Below are positions 1 through 12,622 of a stretch of DNA of 64,000 nucleotides, piece by piece. Positions within the stretch are counted from its first letter, which is position 1, and each line of letters begins with the position of its first letter. Both the position numbers and the translations under genes were made by a program. Below the pieces are notes generated by a model. The model did not search any database. It saw only the letters and a program-made list of their open reading frames with translations, and was not told where the DNA came from. The DNA is from Marasmius tenuissimus. Lineage: Eukaryota; Basidiomycota; Agaricomycetes; Agaricales; Marasmiaceae. The stretch spans positions 620,001-684,000 of the forward strand of contig JAQOTA010000034.1 of assembly GCA_029532415.1 (NCBI GenBank), read 5' to 3'.

Positions 1-1
1 T

Positions 2-139
2 ATGTTTGATCAGCGCGAAATCTCTGCTGCCGGCGCAGGCAACCTAGACGTGTCGGACGTTGTGGTGGACACCCTCCCGAAAGATATTAGGCTATACTTG
101 TCGGTTGTTGTTCAAGGAACCGCAGAAACGGCGGGATGA
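2..139 (+). CDS. possible 3' end of a gene entering from the left (partial, unrecognised)
   Basis: A reading frame is open from the first bases of the window to a TGA at 137-139 and would encode about 45 residues (MFDQREISAAG... to ...GTAETAG). Its composition looks protein-like, with no simple repeats. I do not recognise a family. It could be the last exon of a gene lying to the left, or a chance open frame. No function is proposed. Confidence 0.25.
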   Translation: MFDQREISAAGAGNLDVSDVVVDTLPKDIRLYLSVVVQGTAETAG

Positions 140-1048
140 GATTGGCCTCTCTGTCCCCGCGGTTAAGTGCACTCACTAGTCTGCTGTCTGAGATCTGGAG
201 CCCCATCCTGACTGGCAGGACCACACACGATATTTCTGCGCCCGTCGGACGTTATCAGAACCTGGTGCTCCCTCCGCCAATCGGGCACAAAAACCGTCGT
301 GTGAGCGCTCGATTGCTTCTCGTGAAGGTCACACAACACAAGTAGCGAGGCTATCAACCTTCTCTGAATGCGAGATTTGCATGACTTCCATGGCGATAAA
401 AGCCCCTTAGCGGGGCAACTCTTTGAGTACATCTGTTGCAATCTATTGAGAAACTGAACACTGGGCATCTTCTCAAGAAATGATCTGGGAAAAAGAAAGG
501 ATGTCACTGTCAATGAAGCATCCTCCATACGTGGATCCCGGTACGAGGAAGTTCGGTGCTCGCCATATGTTTGGAGTTTGGGGCTCATGAGAGATTTGGA
601 GCCAATTGATTGAGATAAGTGTAGGTTCAGACAGTACTTTTCTCATTGCTGTAGGGGAAGCGAGATGAGTCTCTGACGCCTTGAGGGGCCCAAGTGTGTT
701 CCTGCATGTTCCTGTACGTCTATTAAGAGGAGATGACAGTCGAAATTTATGGTTGATACAGGCCAAGCTGTCGAGAGGGTTGCATACCGTTGCATAAATC
801 GCAATAATTAGAAATATGAAATTTAAATTGCCGGGAATTGCTTGATTTGGATTGGATCCATCAGAGCCGCCATGTGGAAGCATTGAAGATAAAAGTGGAC
901 CAATAAACAACCGAGTTAGCCGGCAACCCTTGCTCTCCAGATCTTTAAAGCGTTAGGCGTTATCTGCCTTCTCCTTCTTTCGACCCAACTTTTTCCCCTC
1001 CCTTTTTCTATTTAACCTTCTCGTATCTGGGTCTGACAAGCGACCAAT
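140..1048. other. intergenic region, no gene seen
   Basis: About 0.9 kb without a convincing coding region. The open frames here are short, lack family resemblance and show no intron-joined continuation. The last 100 bases are pyrimidine-rich (runs of ctt/ttc near 960-1010), as is common just upstream of fungal start codons, and probably belong to the promoter and leader of the permease that follows. Confidence 0.5.
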
Positions 1049-3741
1049 ATGGTCAATTTCCTCGATCGTCTGAATGCCCAGGTCTGCCCAATCACTGCCG
1101 CTCGCCTCCTTGAAATTTTTTCTAGCTGACCTCTGTATGACCAGGTTGCAGACTCTATTGTTGGGAGATGGTTCAAACTAGAAGGATCAGGTCATCCAAG
1201 AGAGCGAATAGGGTCCAGATTTACAGTGCGTCATATATTTCTCGAGCCTTGTATACTGTCTGACCGGTTCGAACATGGTAGACTGAAATCCGAGCCGGAC
1301 TCACGACGTGGGTGAGTATACTAGTGGTGTTCTACAAAAAGTAATTTGGTTGACCTGAGTGCGCTAGGCGGCTATGGCTTACATCGTATGTCTCGCTTGC
1401 TTAACCTCGTAAGACGCGTTGACGAAAGTTGCTGTAGATTTCGGTCAATGCAAACATCCTGTCGGATTCGGGAGGGACATGTGTCTGTCCTACGAATGGT
1501 ACTTGTCCCAATGATCGTGATTACGCGCAGTGTGTCAGCGAAGTGCGGAGGGACTTGATCATTTCGACAGCCGCGATTTCAGCGCTGGCTTCATTCTTGA
1601 TGGGTGCGGTGGCCAACTTGCCCATCGGCATGGCACCTGGCCTCGGACTCAACGCCTACGTGAGTGTTCTCTGTCCCCATCTCTCCGGGAATACAACTCT
1701 CATTTCCTCGTTGCTCGCATTATAGTTGGCATATTCTATCGTCGGATTTCACGGATCCGGTGGCATAGTCACTTATGGCGAAGCTTTAGCCGCCGTCTTC
1801 CTTGAAGGGTAAGTTAACTCACAACCTCAAAAGTATTTCTGACTTTATCCTCTTCCAGATGGATTTTCCTGTTCTTGTCAATCCTCGGTCTCCGTCAATG
1901 GCTTGTTCGGGTCATGCCTCAGTCTCTTGTGCTTGCCGTTGGCGCTGGCATCGGTCTTTTCATTGCGTAGGTTGTTATAAATTTATCTCAAGGCACCTTT
2001 GTTGACATCCCGTTCTACATTTAGATTCATTGGACTCTGTGAGAAAACCTTTCAATCTGCTTCCCGCAAGTTCTGACGTACCTCGTCAGCCTCGAGTGGC
2101 CTGGGAGTAATCGGCGGCGACACCACCAACCTCGTCGGTCTCGGAGGTTGCAAAGCAGAGGACTTTAAGGAAGGCCTTCCGCATTACTGTGCACATAAGG
2201 TACTACAAAATCCGACAGTGTGGCTTGGGATCTTTTTGGGAGGGTACGTCGACAATTTCCCATCGTCATCGCCCAAGTTTGGTCTAACGCTGTTGTCGCA
2301 CAGCATCCTCACTATCATCTTGATGCTTTACCGCGTACGGGGTGCTCTCTTGATTGGCATCTTCCTCGTTTCGATAATCTCCTGGCCGAGACCGACGGCC
2401 GTCACTTATTTCCCACACACGGAAGAGGGAGATGCCCTCTTCGATTATTTCAAGAAAGTGGTCACTTTCCACACTCTTGACAAGGTTGGCAATGCTATCA
2501 ATGTGAGTAGTCATCTGTTATAATTGTCTCTTGCTCGACTGATCTGTGACCACTATCAGTACTCTGCATACAGGTAATTCAAAACATTTAGACGTTTTGA
2601 TTACATTTCTGACCTCTGTGATGGAACAGTAATGGCCGAGTGTGGTATGCCCTCGTCACCTTCCTCTATGTCGATATCTTGGGTACGTATCTCTCATTTT
2701 CTCGAAATCCTCGTACTTATCGTCTCCTTTTAGACACGACTGGGTGAATACTCTCCACTCCATTCCATCTGTGGAGCACGTCTGATTGACCTTGGCCCCA
2801 TAGTACTGTTTACTCCATGGCCAAGTTCGCTGGGCTCAGGGATCCAGTCACTCTCGACTTCGAAGGCTCAACCCTAGCGTATTGCATTGATGCCATGTGC
2901 ATCAGTTTCGGTTCTCTCCTTGGTGTGAGCCCTGTGACTGCTTACATCGAGAGTGCTACTGGTATCAGTGGTAAGTAATTGATTGACAACGGGTCGCGTG
3001 ACCACATCTGACCTTGCAAATCTCTGGTAGAGGGCGGAAAAACTGGAATCACTGCTGTCACCACCGGTCTTGCGTTCTTTGTGTCTGTGTTCTTCTCTCC
3101 GATATTCGCATCGATCCCACCATGGGCAACTGGAGGAGCTTTGGTCATCGTCGGGTCATTGATGATTCGCAAGTGGGTATTCTCTGTAGCTCGTGCGAGC
3201 GGGGCGGAATGCTGACTACACGGGTTCCTCAGTGTCCGCGAAATCAACTGGGATTACATCGGTGATGCAGTTCCTGCATTCATCACAATCCTTATGATTC
3301 CTTTGACTTACAAGTGCGTATCATGATAAACCTTTCTCCCCGCTTCTCAACTTACACCCGGCCCTTTAGTATCGCGTATGGTGTCATTGCGGGAATTGGC
3401 TCTTACTTCGTGATCAACGGGATTCCATGGGTGCTCATGAAGGTTTCTCGAGACCGTATCGTTCCGCCTAGCTACGAAGTCGCAGAAGAGTGGACAGTAC
3501 CCCCTGGCAGTATCTGGCCTGCTTGGCTGTACGTCTTGTTCTCCTCACATGTCGTGAAACGTCTAATATCTCTTGTCGCAGACTCTACCTCCTCGGTCGT
3601 CGTGAAACGGATGAGGACATGCAGATGCAAGATCGTGACATGCACCGTTCGGCATCAATAGACACGGCTGCTCAAGATTCTGCACGACCCGATAGCAAAG
3701 ACGATAGCATGTGTCAGATTGAGAAGCCCCGTGTGCTATAG
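1049..3741 (+). CDS. azgA: AzgA-type adenine/guanine/hypoxanthine permease
   Basis: A multi-exon gene for a polytopic plasma-membrane purine importer of the NCS2/AzgA branch. Joined exons give about 590 residues. The start MVNFLDRLNAQ at 1049 leads into an amphipathic N-terminus; the conserved family segment NLPIGMAPGLGLNAY lies near 1610-1660. A second conserved AzgA segment, GVSPVTAYIESATGIS followed after an intron by EGGKTGITAVTTG, spans about 2921-3070. Many hydrophobic helices follow, ending in a hydrophilic acidic tail rich in Asp, Ser and Gln. Introns are short GT-AG (for example after LGLNAY and after ATGIS). In Aspergillus, AzgA transports adenine, guanine and hypoxanthine by proton symport; that specificity is carried over from the family, not shown here. 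Some exon edges are approximate. The gene stands alone with no purine-pathway neighbours. Confidence 0.9.
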
Positions 3742-5138
3742 TATCCTGGAAGACGATACCCTTCCCCTGCGCCGTGGTTTAAAGAAGTCAAGCAAAAAGA
3801 AGTAAACAACCCCTCACCATGTACGACCAACCGAAACTAGTACCCACGCCCCATCCACGACCGACCTCTGCGCTACTCTATTAATCCTCTTTTGTGGGCT
3901 CCATTCGGCTTGCGACATATATTCTACAGGTTATGGTCCTTCTGCAGTCTGTTGTATACACTAGCCGGGCCTTTGCTGGGTTTGGGCGAACTTTAGTACT
4001 CTCTTTTACTACTCTCTTGCGTACATCTCTGTTTACTCGCTCAGTAGTTGTTATATCTTAGGTGCATCTGTAGTCGTGTTATAACCAATGTTTTCGTGTT
4101 TTGAATGGGCTCGGTTTTGATTTGCGAAGGGTAATTTCGGCGAGTGGGATCGTTGCTATTACTATACCTGGCCACGATGTGTTCACGTCCAGGATAAGTA
4201 ACTGCCCGATTTTATACCACTTCCCCTCACCTTCCCAACTCGCCAATTTTTTTGAAGTTCAATCTGATACCCTATATCATGACTACGAAGTATCCAGGGG
4301 AAATTCTGTCGTGTTGTTCTTCTACGACGCAAAATGTACGAAATCACGACTGTGTCACATGTGTGACTTCTTCAGGAACTATATATTGCGCCTACTGGTG
4401 TGTCTGCAAAGCTGTACCAAGTTCAAGTCTCACTATAGCTCCTCTAATATACTAAGTTTTGTGGTGAACCATTGCCATGGAAGGATTTTACAGAAGAATT
4501 CTTGTGGGCCGCCCGCGACAATGTGAGGAGAGGGTGATGGCAAATTAGGCGCTGCCGCGCCGTGACTTGCCGTGACTTTTACCAGTTACACTTCCTGGTC
4601 CAGCTCGGGCATTGCCCGAGAAGAGCTACTTCCCTCTAAAAAACCCAAGAAATTCAGGTTAAGGGTTTTTGACCCTCTAGAATCAGATTATCAACTTTAT
4701 CTAGGGAGTAGTAGAGCGCGGAAACCGCGTCTGCAAAAGTGACCTATCTTGGCCAGGTATAGTACTTTCCTTCCTGCTCAGTCCATGAGGCGACAGAGAC
4801 GGGCTTTGGCAAGCTCCGAACTCTAAATCTTGTGGTGGTATTTTCAAGTTCGTAGAGGCAGATTATGGTACGACTTGACCTTTCCGAATATTTTCGGAGT
4901 CGTTTGGCTCCCAGGCCAGGTTCTCTCGACAATCCAGAGCGAGGAATGTATTCAGTATCATGTCGAAGATCGGGTAGTTGGACTGATTCACGGCAGTGAG
5001 GCGGCAACAGTCTTCCCACGGCTGCTCACGCCATAAAAAAAATCCAAAAAGTGGTGTGTTTCTCCACTTTATAAAGTCAGGGTGCGTGGGCAAATTTTCC
5101 AACATCCCTCGGTCTTTCTTTCCTCGACCACCACGGCC
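3742..5138. other. intergenic region, no gene seen
   Basis: About 1.4 kb between the permease and the sterol oxidase gene. Open frames are short and show no family similarity. The first part is probably the permease 3' UTR and terminator region. A pyrimidine-rich stretch just before 5139 is consistent with a promoter/leader for the downstream gene. Confidence 0.5.
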
Positions 5139-6369
5139 ATGACCCTGAACGCGACGGCCCCTTCACCCGATGTCTACGACCAGCTTTATGCTGGGGTCGA
5201 CTACTCTTCACTAAACTGGTATGAGCAACAATGGGTTGCTTGGTACGTCTGGATTGGCAACCCAATCATTGCCACTGGTCTTTTGAGTTTCCTCATGCAC
5301 GAGGTACGTGTCGCTCACCTACGTCTTTCTGCAATTGAGCTCATCGTCGGGTCCAGGTTGTCTACTTCGGGCGCTCTATTCCTTGGATTATCATCGACGC
5401 GATACCATACTTCAGGAAATGGAAACTCCAGCCAGCGAAAGTGCCGTCACCGAAAGAGCAATGGGAGTGCACCAAGCAGGTTCTACTCGCGCATTTCACG
5501 GTCGAGCTTCCTACGGTACGTCGTCGCCTTTGGCATTGACGTGACACTAGATTCTTACAAAATGACTTCCAACGTAGATCTGGTTGTTCCACCCCTTGGC
5601 TGAGGCTGTCGGCATGAAGACATATCACGTTCCCTTCCCTACTTGGCAGACCATGCTCTGGCAAATCGCATTCTTCATGTTCTTCGAAGACTGGTTCCAC
5701 TTTGTTGGTGAGTCAATCGTAGATGCCGAATGTCGAATGAATTACTTATTCGACGTGTTTCGTAGCCCACCGCGCCCTCCACATGCCCCTTCTCTACAAG
5801 CACATTCACAAACTTCACCACAAGTACTCGGCACCCTTCGGTCTCGCTGCAGAGTACGCCCACCCAGCTGAAGTCATGATTCTCGGTTTCGGAACGCTCG
5901 GCGGATCCCTCATCCTTTGCTTGTTCACTGAGGTCCACTTCGTGACCTTCTTCATTTGGGTCATCTTGAAGTTGTTCCAAGCCATTGATGCTCACAGTGG
6001 ATATGGTACGTTGTTTTCCAAACAGTGTATTACCTCCTCACTCAAGCCGTGGTTGTTTTTATAGACTTCCCCTGGTCGCTCGCCCACATCCTTCCCTTCT
6101 GGTCCGGTGCTGACCACCACGACTTTCATCACATGGCTTTCACCAACAACTACGCTACCTCCTTCCGTTGGTGGGACAGGATCTTCGGTACTGATGACAA
6201 GTACCAAGTTTATCAGACCCGTCTCGCCGCTGCCAAGAAGCTGGCTAAGACCGGTGACAGGGCAGAGTTGATGGCCATTGAGCAGAAGCTATTGGATCAG
6301 GTTCTCGCTGAGGGCTTGAAGGAAGAGGCGAAGATTGTGAACAGCAAGAGTAACATCAAGGTCGAGTAA
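5139..6369 (+). CDS. ERG25: C-4 methylsterol oxidase (ERG25-type)
   Basis: Encodes an ER membrane di-iron hydroxylase of the fatty acid hydroxylase/sterol desaturase superfamily, about 330 residues after four introns. All three histidine clusters are visible: HRALH after the second hydrophobic region, HKLHH shortly after, and HDFHH in the C-terminal part (about 6118-6132). The start [15 protein letters not shown] fits the family and ERG25 proteins of similar length. ERG25 oxidises the C-4 methyl groups of 4,4-dimethylzymosterol in ergosterol synthesis, acting with ERG26 and ERG27. The C-terminus is charged (…NSKSNIKVE) and lacks a clear KKXX signal. Many basidiomycetes carry more than one copy of this family, so the assignment to the main ERG25 rather than a paralogue is likely but not proven. 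Confidence 0.9.
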
Positions 6370-6649
6370 ATGACTATAGGACAGTAGAATTGTGGAATGA
6401 CCTCGGGGAAAGAGTACTTTATAACCTAGATTGTTTACCTTCTTGAAATCTATAATTCTCGCATACCCTATAGAGCTCGTTGTGACATGTCCGAAATTTG
6501 CCTGGACGCTTGGACCAGGCGAGAATTCTTCGATTTAATCATGAGGAGGGGCGCTAATAGATAAGATCTCTTGGTCCGAGCGCTAAGCGTTTTCGCTCGT
6601 GCGTCTGGTCCGTTCAGGAACCTTTCCTTCCTTCCTTCCCTCTCTCGTG

Positions 6650-8047
6650 ATGCACCATGTCGTCCAGCAAGCCGACTCAGTCCACCAGCAGATAAACGTC
6701 ATAACGACTCTTCTAGAGCAGTTTAATGCTCGCCGCTCAGGCCTTCTTCGTGAAGCCTCTCGACGAGAGGAGGGCGGAGTCGAGAGCGAATGCCCTGGAA
6801 TCAGTTCAGTTGAGCCCTTAACAGTACCTCATACACACAACTCCAGCGGATCAGCTTTTCGACCATCAAAGACTCGCCCGATACTTCCTGCGGAAGTTCT
6901 GGACATCATATTCGGTAACCTGGAGAATAAACAACTCGTTCTTGCATCACGTACCAACAAATCTCTTCATGTGGTGGCAAACCGGCGCCTCTATCACACA
7001 ATCATCATTTCGTCCGACTTGCCACGATCAACGCGCTGCATGAGGACGCTCGTCCAATACAGGCCACTCTCATTGTTGGTTAGGTCCTTCTCCATACATT
7101 GGCCAGCAATATATACTCCGACATGGAATCTATACGACTTGGCCGATAGAACACTTCACTCTCTGCCTTCGTTGACAACGCTTTTCATCGACGTTCCGAA
7201 CGAGTTTCCCCAGTTACATCTCGACGATTGCACCTTCGCCTTGCAGTCTCTTAATGCTTCATTTCGCTTCGATGAAAACCTCATTCGGTTTCTAGAATCC
7301 CAGCCATCAATCACAGACCTTTCTCTACGTGGTTTCAACTCGGATCCATCCCAGTTCTCGTTTAGCGCTTCCACATTCAACCTCAATCCTTCTGCCCCCT
7401 CTCCCCCGTTGTTGAGTTCAATGGCGTTGCCTAGACTGAATAAGGTCAATGCTATTCATGCGGGGCCGGAGATAATGAGGGCGGTCGTTACGGGAAGGCC
7501 TGTGAAGATTGTGGTGATGCCCCTGTACGCCGATTCCGCGACCAAGTGCTTGGACGCTCTTTCAGCGACGTCCACGCCTATCGAGAAGCTCAGCATAATG
7601 AGTTTCGACCCCAATGCGCCGAAGTACATCTTGAGGGAGATTTCTGAGAGGTTTCCGGATCTCGAGGCGCTGGCGATTGTGCTGTTGCTTGCCGTCTGCT
7701 CTGAGGTATATTTCTCGCCTATCTCGTCCTTCTTTGTTTCAATTTCGTCTACAGGATTCATTAGAAGCTTCAGCGCCTTATTTAGCTCGTTTCGAACGTT
7801 TGAGGGTATAGTTGATGTGTTGACGTTTTTGGTTTGCCTTTTCCTGACCTCGATTTTCTTGTCCTTCTAGTACATCACCTTCATGTCCGCGTTACCGATG
7901 TCAGGCGTTTCCTCTGAAGTTGAAAATCGCATCGCGAAATCGTGGCACTCCAATTGCCCGTCTCTGAAGACAATCATATTACCTATGGGGAATGTGCTGT
8001 ATTTCGAAAATTCGACGTGGTCGGTGTTGAACGAGCTTTCGTCATGA
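6650..8047 (+). CDS. F-box-like / leucine-rich hypothetical protein
   Basis: Two exons joined across a 165-nt intron at about 7706-7870 (donor GAG|gtatat, acceptor ttctag|TAC) give roughly 410 residues ending …VLNELSS. An F-box-like stretch lies near residues 77-120 (RPILPAEVLDIIFGNL, then a Leu/Ser-rich helix region), preceded by a coiled, charged N-terminus. The rest is Leu/Ser/Pro-rich with irregular repeats, as in the large basidiomycete F-box family. Such proteins usually recruit substrates to SCF ubiquitin ligases through Skp1; no substrate can be inferred. An upstream in-frame GTG is not a likely start, and the ATG at 6650 is chosen. The intron is longer than most in the window, so the 3' part is less certain. 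Confidence 0.6.
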
Positions 8048-8795
8048 TGCAAGGCCTAGTTATGTGAACCACCGCAGCCTACAGGAATACTTATTCGTAA
8101 ATTGTACGTGCTATCCCTCAAAAGCACGCGAACCCTGATTGACCAATGCCCTTTCACAGAATTGTAATAATAATTCAGAGTCAGAGTCGGATATTTCGGG
8201 TTATACTCTAATTTCACCTACCCATCAGAGTGCAGTATTCGTTCAATCAACCAGCCTTTCACGCGGTTTATGGAGTGGAAAGGCGAGGGCTTCACACGAT
8301 AGTCCCGTGCAAGCATCATTCGTCCCTCTGAATTCCCGCGAACTCTCGTCGTGACGGTTAAGTCGTCAAGGACTTGTCTGCACGGGGAAAAGGTTCTCGT
8401 CAATAAACTCCGAAACCCGCTGCAGGCTGTACGCACGCGGCCTTCTTACAGCGGACTAAAGCCTCGTTGTTCAAATGAAATATACTGCGCATTACAACTC
8501 ACTTCCTACGCAGGCATCATGTTTGACATATACCCTTGGCAGGCGAAACCTTCTCGTGTGAGTACGTTTACTACTTCGAGGATTGCGATCGGTTATGTCT
8601 CTTCTACAGCTTTGCTTCTTTCCCTTACCAGGGTGTATCTTCTCAAGGTGGAAACTTGATGAACAGCTGCGTTAGCTGCTCGAGATTATTTAAAGGACAA
8701 GGCGAGGCATTTTTACCCTCCAACAAATTCACTCTCCCAGCTCTTCAACACTTACATCTGAACGCCTGTAATCTCTCCTACATACCATCTCCAAA
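8048..8795. other. intergenic region with promoter-like end
   Basis: No gene is seen in these 750 bases. A TATA-like stretch (gattatttaaagg, about 8684-8696) lies roughly 100 bases before the start of the secreted cupredoxin gene, followed by a CT-rich leader, and could be its promoter. Confidence 0.45.
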
Positions 8796-9871
8796 ATGAA
8801 GGTCTTCGGTCTGGCTACCGTCTTGTCCCTTGCTGTGGGGAGCTTCGCCCAAAACAACGAGGTTCGCCGGGCTCTCACATCGCCGTTGCCATCGTTCACT
8901 GACTGGCTTCATTCAGACTGTCATCAAGGTCGCCGTGGGTGGTGTGATGTCGCAGGGCCAGAATATCTATATGTTCAACCCGAGCAACGTCACGGCCAGC
9001 AACGGGAGCATAGTTCAGTTCGAGTTTTCTGGTAATATCGGAAACCACAGGTGAGACCATCTGCCCGATTCTCTAAAGGCATACGATCTCTGACTTGGTA
9101 TCTTCCCCTCTCCCCCAGCATCACTCAAAGTAAAGTTTTTCAGTGTTGGTGTCCTCTTGAGGAACGTCGCTGACTTCTGGTCTTCCAGGTAGCTTTGATA
9201 ATCCGTGTCAAGAGATTGATGGCGGATTTGATTCTGGCTGGGTCTTCGTTCCGGAAGGCTTCGGTGGTCCCTACGCTACGTGGAATCTCACAATCACCTC
9301 CATGAACCGTAAGCTCGCTTTAAGCTTTGACGAACGAGTTACATTTGACACCCCTTACAGCCATTTGGTTCTACTGCAAACAAACTCTCCCTCAGTATCA
9401 TTGCGCTTCCGGTATGCATCTTGTTGAGATCAGGCTTCGATACCTATACTTGAATTCACTCGTATATCCACTCATAGGAATGGTTGGAGCCATCAATCCC
9501 CCCACATCCGGTAATACCTTCGACAACTATCTCAATAACGCAAAACAGGCCACAAACCAGCTGCCTGGGGTAAGCACAATTATCTCTTGGCCTCCTTCTA
9601 TACCTCGGAGTTCTGACTAGCACACTCGCTCGTGTTTTAGCAAGCGGCTGGTGGACTAATCGGACAGGGAGCGTCCGCCTCAGCTATCCCTGGTCCTCTT
9701 ACCAGCCCCCTTCAGTACGTTGGTACGCCTGTGTCTGGTCAGGCGTCTGCCACTAGCAGCGACTCTGGCGGAGGCTCGGCGCCCAGTGGCGGTTCGAATG
9801 GTGCTTCCGCTCTCGGCGTCAGCTCGATTTTGACTTTGTTCGCCGCAATGCTGGGCATGTTGATTGCTTGA
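8796..9871 (+). CDS. secreted GPI-type cupredoxin-like (blue copper fold) serine-rich protein
   Basis: A secreted protein of about 215 residues made from about five exons. It begins with a clear signal peptide (MKVFGLATVLSLAVGSFAQ), followed by a single cupredoxin-like domain. The usual type-1 copper ligand pattern can be read in order: His in GNHSIT, Cys in WFYCKQ, His in QYHCASGM and Met in the same segment. After the domain comes a Ser/Gly-rich linker (ATSSDSGGGSAPSGG) and a hydrophobic tail (LTLFAAMLGMLIA), the layout of a GPI-anchored cell-wall protein. Fungal members of this family are common in basidiomycetes; their electron-transfer or adhesion role is mostly untested. The first intron (donor gttcgc) and the small exons make exact edges uncertain. 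The short exons and the copper ligands argue against a chance reading. Confidence 0.75.
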
Positions 9872-9990
9872 GCACGAAACACAAACTTAGCCCTCCACCA
9901 AGAAACATCTTACTTCCGATCACCAGTTCGAGTTCTACGTGTAATTATTGTACATCTACAAGATAAGCTGCCCTCTCGGGTTATCACCGT

Positions 9991-12622
9991 TCAAGTTAGC
10001 TCAGCATAACGAACGTCAGCATTCGCCTCCAACCACTCCATCCACTTGGAGAGATACTTGCTTCCTCGTGAAACGGTGGATGAATCACCTACTACGCACT
10101 GTTTAGGTGTCGGTAAGAAATCAATTTTCAGGTCTTTTGATAGAGATAAGCGGATGCCTACCAGATGCCTCTTTGCTCTAGTCATAGCGACATTGAGTCG
10201 TCTCTTCTCGCTAAGAAAACCAACTTCCTTCTTTTCGTTGCTCCTGACTAAACTGATGATGACCGCGTCCTTCTCTCGTCCTTGCATCCCGTCTACCGTG
10301 CCTATCTCGATTGGCCCCAGAGGCCGGAGGAGGGATGTGAGGAGGGTCACCTGGGCTTGATACCTACTTTGGGTGAGGCACCGAAACGAGACTCAGATTT
10401 GGAAGGAGCTCACGGTGTTATAACGGTAATTTGGCCCGGGCCTATTCCAGATTCGAGCTTTCGTCGTACATATAAGTAACAGAATCGTTGACCAGAGGCC
10501 GGCTTGCTCACCAATCTCGTTACCCATTGCTTGACTACACTCGCTTCGTTCTCGTTGTATCGACTGCCTCCTCCAAAACCCCCTTCGCCTTGTTCCTCGA
10601 CGTCGTAAAATTCTTGACCCGCGGTGTCGTAGAATACTACAGGCGCTTCCAAGTCCTCTATATCGTCTGTGTCCGTTTTCTCCTCGGTGATGATATCCGA
10701 TAATAGCCTCTCCGCGACTTCAGGGTCCGATATGAGTTTTTTGTCGTACAATGTCTGAGATGGGAATTCGCATATTCGGTCGTTCATCCGATACTGCACC
10801 TGCAGCATTCGTTTGACCCGAGAGCCGTACATCTCCTCGAGACGGTCAAAAAGAGTGGTCTCAAGAGTGTGAGGGGGTTTTAGGGCACCTGTCGACGTTT
10901 GCGTGGGCTTCTCCGTGTCACTCCCTTCTTCGTCTTCCGAGTCAGTCTCCTTCTCTTGCGCCTTTGAAGCCTTAGTGCGCTGTGTCTTCTTCTGCTCCAA
11001 CTTTCGTTCTCTCTTCTTCTCGACCGAAAGAACGGTCGGCCCTAGCTGCATAGGATCCCCAGCCAGTATCAACTTCGTATCGCGCTTTCCAGATGCCTGA
11101 AGGATCGGAATCCAGGTGACAGCTTCCATAGCCTGCGTCGCTTCATCGATGATGACCACATCGAACTCCTCCTTCTCAAGGAGGGACGTCCCAGCAGAGT
11201 GACATGTCGCGAGAACAACCTGACTGGGGCTTGAACTGTGTGAAGCGGGGACCTGCGACGGCGAAAATGAGAGGAGGTGGGAAGTAACTTGGTTCGATCG
11301 TTGTCGATGTTCGCGTCGTAGGGCTTTGACTTCCTCCCACATCTTCTTCCGTTCAGCCCCCTTGGGTCTTCCAGACGGTTTGCCTTCCGACCCGGTCCCA
11401 GTACGTCCTCCTGCACCTCTTCCTTTTCCTCGTTCTGGGGCCTTTGGGTTGCCTCTCCCCGAGCTGGTACCACTTCTGCCTGTTCCTTTGTTACCACCGC
11501 CGCCCTTGCCGGGACCTCTGCCAGTAAGGAGGCCCAGAAGACTCTCGAGCTCCTTCTTGACATCTTTCACTAGCTCGGCCTGGTCAGATCTGGCTGCCCG
11601 TGCGTCTAACGTCGCATCCAGGGTTTGAGGGGATGAAAGAACTCGAGCTGGGTGTCCAATTCGGGTACAAATTTGATTGAAGTCGATCGGGCGCGTGGGA
11701 TGCGTAGGGAGATTAACAAGTCGCTCTAGAATGTTATCGACTGCGAGATTTGAAGCGCCACAAATCAAGATTCGTTTTCCAGCAGACACGAGGTGCTGGA
11801 TGAGCTCGATCAAGGTGTGGGTCTTCCCAGTTCCTGTGATCGGAATTTCGCGTTAACCAAATAGAAACTAGAGAACGATACTGAAGGAAACGAAGGAAAG
11901 ACCCACTGCTTACCAGGTGGCCCGTGAATACATGCCACCTCTCTACTAGCCAGACATAATTTGACCGCTTCTTTCTGGGAGTCGTTCAACGACTCGTCGA
12001 AAAACTTGATCTCTTTCACCAACTGATCGTCAAAATCGGGCGCAGAGAGCTTGGAGAGGCCCAGTAACACGCGACAAAGAGGTGAAAGCGGTGTCTCCGA
12101 TGAAGCATTTGGATTCTGGGGATCGGAAAGAACGCCACCAGCGACGCATATCGCTTCAAGTTGATCTATCGCTTTGTCCATCCTATCATAGGTGATCGTG
12201 TTCGCGACCTTGACCAGTCGACATCGATCTGGCAAGTCCACCTCTCGTTCAGAATTGAGAGCGACGACAACTCGCGCAGCACTGATCCTGTAAATAACGC
12301 CTTCGATTCCTTGATCGTTTTCTTTGGTCTCTTGTGATGAGCCACCCTCTATCTTGGCCAAGTCTCCAGTTCGTATCTCGTTTGGAGGGAAGACTGCGCC
12401 GGTTCCACCGTATTCCAGCCCCAGTTCAACGAGAACTTTTCCTCCCAATCCGACTTCGACGCCGGAGACTGTCAATCCGAGGAGTGCGAGCCCATTCCTT
12501 TCTAGTTGTTTTGGAGGACATTTCGTGAGTAGCAATCGGCTCCTATCGAGGTCTGCAGCGCGTTCGAGCGCGAGGAGATGTCGTTGGCGGGAGATGAATG
12601 CGGATAATTCGGAAGAGGACAT
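9991..12622 (-). CDS. HCS1: SF1 DNA/RNA helicase of the Hcs1/IGHMBP2 (SMUBP-2) type
   Basis: A superfamily 1B (Upf1-like) helicase of about 800 residues read from the minus strand. An 80-nt intron (11834-11913) splits the Walker A motif, and the joined sequence reads [11 protein letters not shown]. Motif II is DEATQAME, motif [16 protein letters not shown], motif IV VQYRMN, motif [12 protein letters not shown] and motif [13 protein letters not shown]. Further introns at 10364-10413 and 10099-10161 restore [10 protein letters not shown] and RHLCVVGDSS. The N-terminus [13 protein letters not shown] resembles that of Hcs1 proteins, so 12622 is preferred over an in-frame ATG at 12667. Yeast Hcs1 copurifies with DNA polymerase alpha and human IGHMBP2 acts on ribosome-associated RNA. 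Odd point: a Gly/Arg/Lys-rich low-complexity insert (about 11340-11540) and an acidic/basic insert (about 10890-11030) interrupt the core. One more intron near 11220-11275 is possible. Confidence 0.88.

Noticed and set aside
1266..1275. GGTTCGAAC as a tRNA B box
   Set aside because: No acceptor stem, anticodon arm or A box around it; it lies inside the permease gene. Similar motifs near 55258, 57477 and 61695 were also dismissed.
4101..4526. 141-codon open frame downstream of the permease
   Set aside because: Composition is unlike a protein, no intron-joined continuation and no homology seen.
7706..7870. Extended open frame of the F-box gene through 7870
   Set aside because: It turns into a low-complexity Phe/Leu/Ser reading; joining across a GT-AG intron gives a more protein-like C-terminus.
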